The notes under the pieces: model-generated
What the model was told of the DNA's origin: nothing
What the model saw: the letters and a program-made list of their open reading frames with translations, nothing else
Database searches by the model: none
Shown here: positions 53,117-62,852 of the stretch, in pieces
Position numbering within the stretch: the first letter of the stretch is position 1
How the letters are laid out: each line of letters opens with the position of its first letter
NCBI RefSeq assembly: GCF_000737245.1
Contig: NZ_JPQU01000030.1
Location: 1-64,000 of the forward strand
Direction: 5' to 3'
From: Pseudomonas syringae
GTDB taxonomy: Bacteria > Pseudomonadota > Gammaproteobacteria > Pseudomonadales > Pseudomonadaceae
DNA length: 64,000 nucleotides
Translations under genes and position numbers: made by a program

Positions 53117-55576
53117 TTGATACGCCTGCTGAAGTTTCTGTGGTGGTCTCTCGTCGCCGTATTCTGTGCGTTGCTGCTCGGTATAAGCGGCGCCTTCCTT
53201 TATCTGAGCCCTAACCTGCCGTCCGTGGAGGCGTTGCGCAGCATCCAGCTGCAAATTCCGCTGCGAGTGTATAGCAGTGATGGCAAGTTGATTGCGGAGT
53301 TTGGCGAAATGCGCCGTACCCCAATCCGCTTTGCCGAGATCCCTCCCAATTTCATCAATGCCCTGCTGTCTGCCGAAGACGATAACTTCGCCAATCACTA
53401 CGGCGTCGATCCTGGCAGCCTGATGCGTGCAGCGTCTCAACTGGTCAAAAGTGGTCACATCCAGTCGGGCGGCAGCACCATCACCATGCAAGTGGCGAAA
53501 AATTACTTCCTGACCAGCGAGCGGAGCTTTTCACGGAAAACCACCGAGATTCTGTTGGCCTTGCAAATTGAGCGCCAACTGACCAAGGACGAAATCCTTG
53601 AGCTCTATGTGAACAAGATCTACCTGGGCAACCGCGCCTATGGTATCGAGGCAGCTGCGCAAGTTTATTACGGCAAGTCGATTCGTGATGTGACACTTGC
53701 GCAAATGGCCATGATTGCCGGCCTGCCAAAAGCACCGTCACGCTTCAACCCCCTGGCCAATCCGACCCGCGCCAAGGAACGCCGCGACTGGATCCTGGGG
53801 CGCATGTACAAACTGGGCAAAATCGACCAGAACGCCTACCAGACCGCGCTCAATGAGCCGATCAATGCCAGCTATCACGTACCGACCCCTGAAGTTAACG
53901 CCCCTTACATTGCTGAGATGGCCCGCGCCGAAATGGTCGGTCGTTATGGCAGCGATGCTTATACAGAGGGCTTCCGGGTCACTACAACGGTACCGAGTGA
54001 TCTTCAGGAGCACGCCAACACCGCCGTTCAGGAAGGCCTGATCGAGTACGACCAGCGCCATGGTTATCGCGGCCCTGAAAGCCGCTTCCCGGGCATGACC
54101 CGTGAAGGCTGGGCACAGGAACTGATCAAGCAACGGACAATCAGCGGTCTTGAGCCGGGTATCGTCAGCCAGGTCGACAAGACCGGGTTGCGCGTGCTGA
54201 CCCGCAATGGCGAAAAAGAAGAAACCGTCGAATGGGCCACCATGAAATGGGCGCGTCCTTATCTGAATACCAACAGTCTGGGTGCAAACCCGAAGCAACC
54301 TGCTGACGTAGCGCATGTGGGTGATCTAGTTCGCCTGCAACGCCAGCCAGATGGCTCGCTGAAATTCAGTCAGATTCCCGTCGCTCAGAGCGCGCTGGTT
54401 TCTCTTGACCCGCAAAACGGCGCAATTCGCGCCCTGGTGGGCGGTTTCGCTTTCGAGCAGAGCAACTACAACCGTGCCTTGCAGGCCAAGCGTCAGCCGG
54501 GTTCGAGCTTCAAGCCATTCCTGTACAGCGCCGCTTTGGATAATGGCTACACCGCATCCAGCCTGGTCAACGACGCCCCGATCGTGTTTGTCGATGAGTA
54601 TCTGGACAAGGTATGGCGTCCGAAAAACGACACAAACACCTTCCTCGGTCCGATCCGCCTGCGGGAAGCCTTGTACAAGTCGCGAAACCTGGTCTCGATC
54701 CGCCTGCTGCAACAATTGGGCATCGACACCGCCATCGACTACATCACCCGCTTCGGCTTCAACAAGAGCGATCTGCCGCGCAATCTGTCGCTGGCGCTGG
54801 GCACAGCTACTCTCACGCCGATGGAAATCGTCAGCGGCTGGAGCGCATTTGCCAACGGCGGTTACAAGGTCAACTCGTACCTGATCCAGAGTATTGAAAG
54901 CCGCGATGGCGTGAAGCTGTTCGAAGCCAACCCGCCAACTGTACCCGCGGTGGACAGCCCGATTGCACAAGACACCAAGACCGTAGCCGTCGCCAATGGT
55001 CCAGCGCTGATCACCAATGCCGTTGAAGGTGTGCCTGCGCCTGCCACCCCGGTTGATCCAGCTGCGCCAGCGGTTGCGCCGCGTATTGTTGATGGCCGCA
55101 CGACATTTATCCTCAACAGCATGCTGCAGGACGTGATCAAACGCGGCACCGGCCGCCGTGCATTGGCAATGAACCGCCCGGATATCGCAGGCAAGACCGG
55201 CACGACCAACGAATCCAAGGATGCGTGGTTTACCGGCTATAACGCTGATTACGTGACCACCGTCTGGACAGGTTTTGATCAGCCGGAAAGCTTGGGCCGC
55301 CATGAATTTGGCGGTACGGTCGCCCTGCCGATCTGGATGAACTACATGAGCGCCGCGCTCAAGGACAAACCGCCGCATCAACAGGCCGAGCCGGATGGCA
55401 TTCTCAGCCTGCGGGTCGACCCGATCAGCGGCCGCGCGGCCACACCAAGCACGCCAAATGCGTTCTTCGAACTGTTCAAGAGCGAAGACACACCGCCAAG
55501 CGTCAATGAATTAGGCGGTAGCGCCCCAGGCAGCCCGCTGCCAGCGGATGAGTCAGCGCCGATAGATCTGTTCTAA
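53117..55576 (+). CDS. ponA: penicillin-binding protein 1A
   Basis: Bifunctional class A PBP (mrcA) of 819 residues that polymerises and cross-links peptidoglycan. N-terminal membrane anchor, glycosyltransferase domain (AEDDNFANHYG, GGSTITMQVAKN), OB-like insert, and transpeptidase with SSFK (in RQPGSSFKPF), SRN (YKSRNLVS) and KTGTTN. Start is TTG 53117 giving MIRLLKFLWWS as in relatives; a Shine-Dalgarno is weak. C-terminus is Ser/Pro-rich. A strong terminator follows. Confidence 0.96.
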   Translation: MIRLLKFLWWSLVAVFCALLLGISGAFLYLSPNLPSVEALRSIQLQIPLRVYSSDGKLIAEFGEMRRTPIRFAEIPPNFINALLSAEDDNFANHYGVDPGSLMRAASQLVKSGHIQSGGSTITMQVAKNYFLTSERSFSRKTTEILLALQIERQLTKDEILELYVNKIYLGNRAYGIEAAAQVYYGKSIRDVTLAQMAMIAGLPKAPSRFNPLANPTRAKERRDWILGRMYKLGKIDQNAYQTALNEPINASYHVPTPEVNAPYIAEMARAEMVGRYGSDAYTEGFRVTTTVPSDLQEHANTAVQEGLIEYDQRHGYRGPESRFPGMTREGWAQELIKQRTISGLEPGIVSQVDKTGLRVLTRNGEKEETVEWATMKWARPYLNTNSLGANPKQPADVAHVGDLVRLQRQPDGSLKFSQIPVAQSALVSLDPQNGAIRALVGGFAFEQSNYNRALQAKRQPGSSFKPFLYSAALDNGYTASSLVNDAPIVFVDEYLDKVWRPKNDTNTFLGPIRLREALYKSRNLVSIRLLQQLGIDTAIDYITRFGFNKSDLPRNLSLALGTATLTPMEIVSGWSAFANGGYKVNSYLIQSIESRDGVKLFEANPPTVPAVDSPIAQDTKTVAVANGPALITNAVEGVPAPATPVDPAAPAVAPRIVDGRTTFILNSMLQDVIKRGTGRRALAMNRPDIAGKTGTTNESKDAWFTGYNADYVTTVWTGFDQPESLGRHEFGGTVALPIWMNYMSAALKDKPPHQQAEPDGILSLRVDPISGRAATPSTPNAFFELFKSEDTPPSVNELGGSAPGSPLPADESAPIDLF

Positions 55577-55597
55577 AGATCCACGACCTTGCCCCAC

Positions 55598-55625
55598 AAA
55601 AAACCTGCAGCGATGCAGGTTTTTT
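55598..55625 (+). terminator. ponA terminator
   Basis: AAAAAACCTGCA (55598-55609) and TGCAGGTTTTTT (55614-55625) with loop gcga: a textbook intrinsic terminator 22 bases after the stop. Confidence 0.93.
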
Positions 55626-55641
55626 GCTCCCGTCTCTGAAT

Positions 55642-55740
55642 CCGACGTGGGACCGGCTTTAGCCGGGAAGACTGCGTTTCTGGCAATACACAAGCATCGG
55701 TAGAGCCTACCCCTTCCCGGCTAAAGCCGGTCCCACGTCG
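55642..55740. repeat. REPIN, ggctttagccggg-core type
   Basis: cgacgtgggaccggctttag at the left and ctaaagccggtcccacgtcg at the right, nearly perfect. It is enclosed between the ponA and maeB terminators. Confidence 0.92.
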
Positions 55741-55776
55741 TTATCATTGATTCAGCGCAACCTGTGGGACACCCAC

Positions 55777-55807
55777 AAAAAAACCCTGCATCGCTGCAGG
55801 GTTTTTT
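55777..55807 (-). terminator. maeB terminator
   Basis: AAAAAACCCTGCA (55778-55790) pairs with TGCAGGGTTTTTT (55795-55807), loop tcgc. It is 18 bases beyond the maeB stop on the minus strand. Its stem is close in sequence to the ponA terminator. Confidence 0.93.
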
Positions 55808-55825
55808 GTGCATCCGAATCAGCGT

Positions 55826-57094
55826 TTAGCCCTTGAAAACATCTTCAACGCTGGTCAGCGGGTAATGCTTTGGATACGGCAGGGTTGCAACGCCGCTCTC
55901 GATGGCTGCCTTGGCAACGGCATCGGCGATCAGGCCCAACAGGCGGCTGTCCATTGGTTTCGGGATGATGTACTCACGACCGAATTCCAGCTTGATACCA
56001 CCGTAAGCGTCGCAAACTTCCTGAGGCACTGGCAGTTTGGCCAGTTCACGCAGGGCGTTGGCGGCGGCGATCTTCATTTCTTCGTTGATGCGCTTGGCGC
56101 GAACGTCCAGAGCACCACGGAAGATGAACGGGAAGCCCAGCACGTTGTTGACCTGGTTCGGGTAGTCCGAACGGCCGGTGGCCATGATCACGTCGCTGCG
56201 AGTGGCGTGAGCCAGCTCAGGGGAGATTTCCGGATCCGGGTTCGAGCAAGCGAACACGATTGGATCTTTGGCCATCAGTCGCAGGTTTTCTGCGCTCAGC
56301 AGATTAGGACCCGACAGACCCACGAACACGTCCGCGCCGTCGAGGGCGTCAGTCAGTGTGCGTTTTTCGGTGGCGTGAGCAAACACAGCCTTGTACTGGT
56401 TCAGGTCGGTACGGCCGGAGTGGATCACGCCGGTACGGTCAACCATGAAGATGTTTTCGATTTTCGCGCCCATGCTCACCAGCAACTTCATGCAGGAGAT
56501 GGCCGCAGCGCCAGCGCCCAGGCAGACGATCTTGGCGTCCTGCAGGGTTTTGCCAACGATTTCCAGGGCGTTGATCATGCCCGCAGCCGTCACAATCGCG
56601 GTGCCGTGCTGGTCATCGTGGAAAACCGGGATGTCGCATTGTTCGATCAGGGCTTTCTCAATTTCAAAGCACTCAGGCGCCTTGATGTCTTCGAGGTTGA
56701 TGCCGCCGAAGGTGATGGAAATGCGCTTTACGGTATCGATGAACGCTTGCGGGCTTTCCGAATCGACTTCGATGTCGAAAACGTCGATGCCGGCGAAACG
56801 CTTGAACAGAACGCCCTTGCCTTCCATCACTGGCTTGGAAGCCAATGGGCCCAGGTCGCCAAGGCCAAGGATCGCGGTGCCGTCAGAAATAACTGCTACC
56901 AGATTGCCTTTGCCGGTGTATTTGTAGGCCAGCTCAGGATCACGGGCGATTTCACGCACCGGCTCAGCGACGCCAGGGCTGTAAGCCAGGGCCAGATCAC
57001 GAGCAGTTGCGGTTGGCTTGGTGAGTTCGACGCTCAGTTTCCCCGGACGAGGATTGGCGTGATATTCAAGCGCAGCAGTTTTCAAATCAGACAT
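55826..57094 (-). CDS. maeB: malic enzyme, short form
   Basis: 422-residue decarboxylating malate dehydrogenase (malate to pyruvate + CO2 with NAD(P)H). Short type without the C-terminal phosphotransacetylase domain of E. coli MaeB. Signatures: LAYSPGVAEPVREIA, GTAILGLGDLGPLASKPVMEGKG, FHDDQHGTAIV and VCLGAGAAAISCMKLL (NAD(P) fold). Alone between REP elements. Confidence 0.95.
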   Translation of the reverse strand: MSDLKTAALEYHANPRPGKLSVELTKPTATARDLALAYSPGVAEPVREIARDPELAYKYTGKGNLVAVISDGTAILGLGDLGPLASKPVMEGKGVLFKRFAGIDVFDIEVDSESPQAFIDTVKRISITFGGINLEDIKAPECFEIEKALIEQCDIPVFHDDQHGTAIVTAAGMINALEIVGKTLQDAKIVCLGAGAAAISCMKLLVSMGAKIENIFMVDRTGVIHSGRTDLNQYKAVFAHATEKRTLTDALDGADVFVGLSGPNLLSAENLRLMAKDPIVFACSNPDPEISPELAHATRSDVIMATGRSDYPNQVNNVLGFPFIFRGALDVRAKRINEEMKIAAANALRELAKLPVPQEVCDAYGGIKLEFGREYIIPKPMDSRLLGLIADAVAKAAIESGVATLPYPKHYPLTSVEDVFKG

Positions 57095-57250
57095 GTGGGC
57101 ATTCCGCTTTTTTTTACTGTGGGACAGACGGACCGCCGAGGATACGCAAGATGCAAAGTCCTAACAAGACTGACCAGTCACTACTGTCAATAGGCGGGAG
57201 CTACGACTTTACGCTTAGATTGGGGGTGTTGCATCTGCGCGCGACGAATT

Positions 57251-57293
57251 TGTAGGAGCTGCCGAAGGCTGCGAATCGCCGTGTATCTGACAC
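57251..57293. repeat. half copy of the 112-base repeat
   Basis: tgtaggagctgccgaaggct then gtgtatctgacacgg, matching the first part of the units at 31091-31390; the second half is missing. Confidence 0.7.
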
Positions 57294-57318
57294 GGCACAA
57301 CCCTGCAGCAGACATGAC

Positions 57319-57412
57319 CCCTGTAGGAGCGCGCTTGCCCGCGATAGCATTCGGTCAGGCAATAATTTGTCGACTGAACCACCGCTATCGCGGGCAAGCG
57401 CGCTCCTACAGG
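57319..57412. repeat. REPIN, gcttgcccgcga-core type
   Basis: cctgtaggagcgcgcttg to its inverse complement ending cctacagg. With the half copy at 57251 it fills most of the 57095-57423 gap, where no gene is seen. Confidence 0.9.
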
Positions 57413-57423
57413 TCCAATGCGCG

Positions 57424-58248
57424 TCAGCGGGATGACGAACCAAGCATCGCCGGATGTGTAATCGGCATCATCCAACGTGCCTGTCCGGCCTTGAGGCCGC
57501 CGCGCCGTGAGCGGTCGACGACCCAACCGCGGGCTTCGATGCGCTGACCTTTCATGCGCATCAGAGCCGGGACGTCGAACAGGCTGACCAACTGCGGCGC
57601 AATTCGAAGCACAGGACCGTCTTGCAGCTCGACCCAGACCCCTCCGCCATTACGCTGCACGTCTGCGACTTTCCCGGCAACCAGCGCGAAACCGCCTTGA
57701 TTGATCTGCGCAGCAGCCTGCACCGGCGAATCCCGCCACAGGCCAATCCGGGCATTGCGAGCCACGCGCTCGGCGGCCTGCTGACAATCCACCAACGCCA
57801 CATTCGGCGCTACAGCAACCAGATATCCCAGCCCTTCGCTCAGCAGCTGCGCTTCAAAGTTGGCGCCGTTACGCCCGTAAACATTGGCCAGCACCCGACC
57901 GTACCGATCCTTGCCTTGCTGCCCGACGCCCAGACTGACCTGACCATCACTTTCAGCAACCAATACCTGCAGGCGCCGTTTGGCGGCTTCGGCAAAGGGC
58001 TCGGCAGACTGGCCTTGCTTGCCGGTCTCGGGGGTATTGAGGCCGACCATCCGCACGTTACGTCCATCTTTCAGGCGCAAGGTATCGCCGTCGACAACAC
58101 GTTCGACCTGAGCAACCGGCAGTGAAGATGGCGCGGAGCACAGCGCTTGCGCGGCGGGCAGCCAAATAGCGGCCACAAAAAAGGCGCCCGCAAGGGACGC
58201 CTTCTTAAGCAGCCTGGAGAAACCCGTTGGATTTTCCAGATCGGCCAA
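57424..58248 (-). CDS. secreted SNase-type nuclease
   Basis: 274-residue thermonuclease-family (staphylococcal nuclease-like) protein. Hydrophobic export segment LAGAFFVAAIWLPAAQA at about 19-35, then the OB-fold nuclease with RVVDGDTLRLKDGR, VRMVGLNTPET (catalytic Arg and Glu) and DRYGRVLANVY (second Arg). C-terminal ~90 residues form another small domain ending QARWMMPITHPAML. It lies two bases after rpmE; the start (TTG 58248) is uncertain because the rpmE terminator is embedded in codons about 16-24. Confidence 0.85.
   Translation of the reverse strand: MADLENPTGFSRLLKKASLAGAFFVAAIWLPAAQALCSAPSSLPVAQVERVVDGDTLRLKDGRNVRMVGLNTPETGKQGQSAEPFAEAAKRRLQVLVAESDGQVSLGVGQQGKDRYGRVLANVYGRNGANFEAQLLSEGLGYLVAVAPNVALVDCQQAAERVARNARIGLWRDSPVQAAAQINQGGFALVAGKVADVQRNGGGVWVELQDGPVLRIAPQLVSLFDVPALMRMKGQRIEARGWVVDRSRRGGLKAGQARWMMPITHPAMLGSSSR
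58177..58203 (-). terminator. rpmE terminator inside the nuclease coding sequence
   Basis: Read on the minus strand: AAGGCG-T-CCC, loop ttgc, GGG-CGCCTT then a T-run. It has one bulged base and sits 48 bases beyond the rpmE stop. The same bases encode KKASLAGAFF of the nuclease signal peptide. Confidence 0.75.
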
Positions 58249-58250
58249 CC

Positions 58251-58484
58251 TTACTCTGCAGCAGCAGGAGCTTTGGTAGCACCGAACGCACCGAAGCGCG
58301 ACTTGAACTTGTCAACACGGCCGCCAACGTCAAGCGTCTTCTGCTTGCCGGTGTAGAACGGGTGGCACTCGTTGCAAACGTCAAGGCTCAGAGGCTTGGC
58401 GAGAGTCGAACGGGTTTTGATGACATTGCCGCAGCTGCAAGTAGCGTCAATGGCTTCGTAAACTGGATGGATATCAGCTTTCAT
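58251..58484 (-). CDS. rpmE: 50S ribosomal protein L31
   Basis: 77-residue zinc-type (C+) L31 of the large subunit. The four zinc Cys are in CSCG and [10 protein letters not shown]. It begins [12 protein letters not shown]. The tail APAAAE is typical of Pseudomonas. Divergent from priA; the usual order in this genus. Confidence 0.97.
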   Translation of the reverse strand: MKADIHPVYEAIDATCSCGNVIKTRSTLAKPLSLDVCNECHPFYTGKQKTLDVGGRVDKFKSRFGAFGATKAPAAAE

Positions 58485-58650
58485 CGGTACTTCCTCGGGC
58501 TAGCGTGCCGCCATCCAACACTATTGTTGAATACCGCACGTAAATAGGCCGCGAATATTAACAGACAATGCAAATCACGCAAGCGGCCGTTTAGACCAGT
58601 CGTCTGCTAAGATCGCGCATCCGTCACAGACCGTAACAGGGAAACCCCGC

Positions 58651-60870
58651 GTGCCCGACGCCATTCTGCGCCTTGCCCTGCCCTCGCCATTGCGGCGTCT
58701 GTTCGACTACCGCGCGCCCGCCGGAGTGTTGCGCAGCGCCTTGCAGCCTGGCATGCGTCTGCGAGTGCCGTTTGGTCGCCGGGAAATGATTGGCATCCTG
58801 ATCGAGATCGCCGACCACAGCGAAGTCCCGGCCGACAAGCTCAAACCTGCGATTGCCGTACTCGACCAGCACGCGCCGCTGCCGCCTTCGCTGTTCAAGC
58901 TCTGCCTGTGGACGTCCCAGTATTATCAACACAGCCTTGGCGACACCCTGAGCTGGGCGCTGCCGGTGCTGTTGCGCCAGGGCGAACCGGCCGAGTCGCG
59001 TCAGGAACGTTTCTGGCAAGTGGCGCCCAACGCCAGCGTCGACGACCCGCGCATCGCCCGCGCGCCCAAGCAGCGCGAGGCCTTGACCACCCTTGCTCAG
59101 CATCCCCACGGGGTGGCGCATCAACTGTTGAGCAAACTGATGCTCAACAAGGAAAGCCTCAACCTGCTGCTGGCCAAGGAGCTGGTACACGTGGAAGTGC
59201 GCAGTCATGCGCCGACCGCACGTCACGAGCATTGGCTGGCGCAACCGGAGTTACCCCTCAATACCGAGCAGCGCGCAGCCTGCGAAGCGATTCGTGCAGG
59301 CTTCGACAGTTTTCACGCGTTTCTGCTGGCTGGCGTCACTGGCAGCGGCAAGACCGAAGTCTATCTGCAACTGATCCGCGAAACCCTGGAAGCCGGCAAG
59401 CAGGCGCTGGTGCTGATCCCGGAAATCAACCTCGGCCCGCAAACCCTGGCGCGGTTCGAGCAGCGCTTCAATGCCCGCATCGCCCTGCTGCACTCGGCGG
59501 TCAATGATCGCGACCGACTGGACGCATGGCTGGCAGCGCGGGATGGCGAGGCCGACATTATTATCGGCACCCGTTCAGCGCTGTTCACGCCCATGAAAAA
59601 TCCTGGCCTGATCATCATCGACGAAGAACACGACGGCTCTTATAAACAGCAGGAAGGTCTGCGCTATCACGCCCGAGACCTGGCATTGGTGCGAGCAAGG
59701 CAGGAGAACATTCCCATCGTGCTCGGCTCGGCCACGCCATCACTGGAAAGCCTGCACAACGCTTACACCGGTCGTTACGGTCTGTTGCGCCTCAACCAGC
59801 GAGCCGGTGGTGCGCAACAGCCGAAATTTCTGCGCCTGGACGTAAAGAGCCGCCCGCTGGACAGCGGCATCTCCGGCCCGATGCAGCAAGCCATCGGCCA
59901 GACCCTCGCCGCCGGGCAACAGGTTTTAGTCTTCCTCAATCGCCGTGGTTTTGCGCCGACCTTGCTGTGTCACGATTGCGGCTGGCTGTCCGGCTGCCCG
60001 CGTTGCGATGCGCGGATGACCGTGCACCAGCGCTCCGGCGAGCTGCGCTGCCACCATTGCGGCCACGTCGAGAGAGTGCCACGCCAATGTCCGTCTTGCG
60101 GCAAGGTCGATTTGCGACCGGTGGGCGCAGGTACAGAGCGCGCCGAGGAGCGGCTGGGGATTCTGTTCCCGGATTACCCGGTGCTGCGGGTTGATCGCGA
60201 CAGCACTTCGCGCAAGGACGCGATGAATCAGCTGTTCGCCACCATTCAGCGCGGCCAGCCCTGCATTCTGGTGGGCACGCAGATGCTTGCCAAAGGCCAC
60301 CACTTCCCACGCGTGACGCTGGTGTCGATTCTGGACGCCGATGGCGGACTGTTTTCCGGGGATTTCCGTGCCAGCGAACGCATGGCGCAGCTGATCGTGC
60401 AGGTCGCCGGGCGCGCAGGTCGGGCGGAAGAGCCGGGGCGCGTGATCATCCAGACCCATCTGGCCGACCACCCGTTACTGATCCAGTTGACCGAACAGGG
60501 TTACTTCGCTTTCGCCGAACAGGCGCTGAGTGAGCGTCGTGCAGCGGGCCTGCCACCGTTTTCGCACCTCGCCCTGCTGCGCGCCGAAGCTCACAAACCG
60601 GGCCAGGCCGAAGGTTTTCTCGATCAGGCCTGCGCTGAAGCTGAACAATTATTGATCGACATGAACCTGGGCGGCATCGAACTGCTCGGCCCGGTCCCGG
60701 CGCCCATGGAGCGTCGCGCCGGGCGCTATCGTGCCCAGTTGCTGCTGCAATCCAACGCCCGCGCGCCGCTGCACAAATTACTCAGCGCCTGGCTGCTGGC
60801 GCTTGAGTCAATGCCCAGCGGGCGACAGGTCCGATGGTCGCTGGATGTCGATCCGGTGGATTTGTATTAA
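58651..60870 (+). CDS. priA: primosomal helicase PriA
   Basis: 739-residue replication-restart helicase, starting at GTG 58651. 3'-end-binding N-terminal domain, then helicase with GVTGSGKTEVYL (Walker A), IIDEEHDGSYKQ (DEEH), eight zinc-binding Cys in CHDCGWLSGCPRCD and CHHCGHVERVPRQCPSCG, and motif VI VAGRAGRAEEPG. Confidence 0.97.
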   Translation: MPDAILRLALPSPLRRLFDYRAPAGVLRSALQPGMRLRVPFGRREMIGILIEIADHSEVPADKLKPAIAVLDQHAPLPPSLFKLCLWTSQYYQHSLGDTLSWALPVLLRQGEPAESRQERFWQVAPNASVDDPRIARAPKQREALTTLAQHPHGVAHQLLSKLMLNKESLNLLLAKELVHVEVRSHAPTARHEHWLAQPELPLNTEQRAACEAIRAGFDSFHAFLLAGVTGSGKTEVYLQLIRETLEAGKQALVLIPEINLGPQTLARFEQRFNARIALLHSAVNDRDRLDAWLAARDGEADIIIGTRSALFTPMKNPGLIIIDEEHDGSYKQQEGLRYHARDLALVRARQENIPIVLGSATPSLESLHNAYTGRYGLLRLNQRAGGAQQPKFLRLDVKSRPLDSGISGPMQQAIGQTLAAGQQVLVFLNRRGFAPTLLCHDCGWLSGCPRCDARMTVHQRSGELRCHHCGHVERVPRQCPSCGKVDLRPVGAGTERAEERLGILFPDYPVLRVDRDSTSRKDAMNQLFATIQRGQPCILVGTQMLAKGHHFPRVTLVSILDADGGLFSGDFRASERMAQLIVQVAGRAGRAEEPGRVIIQTHLADHPLLIQLTEQGYFAFAEQALSERRAAGLPPFSHLALLRAEAHKPGQAEGFLDQACAEAEQLLIDMNLGGIELLGPVPAPMERRAGRYRAQLLLQSNARAPLHKLLSAWLLALESMPSGRQVRWSLDVDPVDLY

Positions 60871-60879
60871 TCGCAACAT

Positions 60880-60989
60880 CTGTAGGAGCGCGCTTGCCCG
60901 CGATCGGCTGCGAAGCAGTCGTAAAAATAGTGAATTCACTATCTTTTGAAGGTCCTGCGGCCCTTATCGCGGGCAAGCGCGCTCCTACA
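60880..60989. repeat. long REPIN with conserved centre (copy 1)
   Basis: tgtaggagcgcgcttgcccg to its inverse complement. The ~60-base centre (ggctgcgaagcagtcgtaaa at 60906, gaaggtcctgcggccctta near 60949) is shared with 63797-63907, only about four differences in the whole unit. Confidence 0.92.
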
Positions 60990-61025
60990 AATTGCGACCG
61001 CATCACAACCGTGCATCCAACGCGG

Positions 61026-61054
61026 TTGGCAAGGTGGCTCCGGCAACGGATAAT
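61026..61054 (+). promoter_or_regulatory. candidate sigma-70 promoter of argS
   Basis: TTGGCA (61026-61031), 17-base spacer, GATAAT (61049-61054); 60 bases upstream of the argS ATG. Confidence 0.55.
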
Positions 61055-61114
61055 GCCCAGTTTTTCCACCCGCGCATCCAGGCGCTGCCGCGCTTGCGGT
61101 CGAAAGAGAGCATC

Positions 61115-62851
61115 ATGAAAGACACCATTCGCCAGCTGATCCAACAAGCCCTGAGCCAACTCGTCACCGAGGGCGTCTTGCCAGAAGGCCTGTCGCCAGC
61201 GATTCAGGTGGAGAATGCCAAGGACAAGACCCACGGCGACTTCGCCAGCAACATCGCCATGATGCTGGCCAAACCGGCCGGTATGAAGCCTCGCGATCTG
61301 GCTGAAAAACTCATTGCCGCACTGCCGACCGACGAGCAGATCAGCAAGGTCGAAATCGCTGGTCCCGGCTTCCTCAATTTCTTCCAGAACACCCAGGCTC
61401 TGGCGGCGCGCCTGGACGCGGCCTTGGCCGATGCCCAGTTGTCGGTGCGTAAAACAGGCCCGACGCAACGTACAGTGGTCGATCTGTCGGCACCGAACCT
61501 GGCCAAAGAGATGCACGTCGGCCACCTGCGCTCGACCATCATCGGCGATGGCGTGGCCAATGTTCTGGAGTTCCTCGGCGACACCGTCATCCGCCAGAAC
61601 CACGTGGGCGACTGGGGTACGCAATTCGGCATGCTGCTGGCCTACCTGCAAGAGCAGCCAGCGACCAGCGACGAGCTCTCCGACCTGGAAGATTTCTACC
61701 GAGCCGCGAAAAAACGCTTCGACGAATCCGAAGAGTTCGCCGAGCGCGCTCGCGGGCTGGTGGTGAAACTCCAGGCTGGCGACGCTGAATGCCTGAGCCT
61801 GTGGACCAAATTCAAAGACATCTCGCTGTCCCACTGCCAGAAAGTTTACGACCTGCTGAACGTGAAACTGACGCCGGCCGACGTGATGGGCGAAAGCGCC
61901 TACAACGACGATCTGGCCAATGTGGTCAACGATCTGAAATCCACAGGCCTGCTGGTTGAAAGCAACGGCGCCCAGTGCGTGTTCCTCGAAGAATTCCGCA
62001 CTGCCGATGACACGCCGCTTCCAGTCATCGTGCAGAAGGCCGGTGGTGGCTACCTGTACGCGACCACCGATCTGGCGGCGATCCGTTATCGCAGCAAGGT
62101 GCTCAAGGCTGATCGCGCACTGTATTTCGTCGATCAACGTCAGGCCCTGCACTTCCAGCAAGTGTTTGAAGTGGCGCGTCGAGCCGGTTTCGTTCACGAC
62201 GGCATGCAGCTGGAGCACATGGGCTTCGGCACCATGAACGGCGCCGATGGCCGCCCGTTCAAGACTCGCGATGGCGGCACGGTCAAACTCATCGACCTGC
62301 TTGAAGAAGCCAAAGAACGCGCCTACACCCTGGTCAAGGAAAAGAACCCCGAACTGGCTGAAGACGAACTGCGCACCATCGCCAAGGCCGTGGGCATCAG
62401 TGCAGTGAAATACGCTGACCTGTCCAAGCATCGTGCCAGCGATTACAGCTTCAACTTCGATCAGATGCTCAGCTTCGAAGGCAACACTGCGCCCTATCTG
62501 CTGTATGCCTACACCCGGGTTGCCGGCGTGTTCCGCAAACTCGGTACTCCGTTCGATGCCAGCAAGGGCCAGATCGTCCTTGAGGCCGCGCAGGAGCAGG
62601 AACTGGCTGCACGTTTGGCACAGTTCGGGGAAATCCTGAATAACGTCGCCGAAAAAGGTACGCCACACGTGTTGTGCGCTTACATTTACGACCTCGCCGG
62701 TCTGTTCTCCAGCTTTTACGAGAACTGCCCGATCCTGGGTGCGGACAGTGCCGAACAACAGCAAAGCCGTTTGCGTCTGGCTGCGCTGACCGGCCGTACC
62801 CTCAAGCAAGGCCTGGATCTCTTGGGTCTGGAAACTCTGGAGCGCATGTAA
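61115..62851 (+). CDS. argS: arginyl-tRNA synthetase
   Basis: 578-residue class I synthetase charging tRNA-Arg. N-terminal Add1 domain, then the HIGH equivalent HVGH in [20 protein letters not shown]. As in many ArgRS, no canonical KMSKS is present; [10 protein letters not shown] lies in that position. C-terminal helical anticodon-binding domain ends [13 protein letters not shown] 61115 follows AAAGAGAG; the frame is open to 60992 without support. Confidence 0.97.
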   Translation: MKDTIRQLIQQALSQLVTEGVLPEGLSPAIQVENAKDKTHGDFASNIAMMLAKPAGMKPRDLAEKLIAALPTDEQISKVEIAGPGFLNFFQNTQALAARLDAALADAQLSVRKTGPTQRTVVDLSAPNLAKEMHVGHLRSTIIGDGVANVLEFLGDTVIRQNHVGDWGTQFGMLLAYLQEQPATSDELSDLEDFYRAAKKRFDESEEFAERARGLVVKLQAGDAECLSLWTKFKDISLSHCQKVYDLLNVKLTPADVMGESAYNDDLANVVNDLKSTGLLVESNGAQCVFLEEFRTADDTPLPVIVQKAGGGYLYATTDLAAIRYRSKVLKADRALYFVDQRQALHFQQVFEVARRAGFVHDGMQLEHMGFGTMNGADGRPFKTRDGGTVKLIDLLEEAKERAYTLVKEKNPELAEDELRTIAKAVGISAVKYADLSKHRASDYSFNFDQMLSFEGNTAPYLLYAYTRVAGVFRKLGTPFDASKGQIVLEAAQEQELAARLAQFGEILNNVAEKGTPHVLCAYIYDLAGLFSSFYENCPILGADSAEQQQSRLRLAALTGRTLKQGLDLLGLETLERM

Positions 62852-62852
62852 G

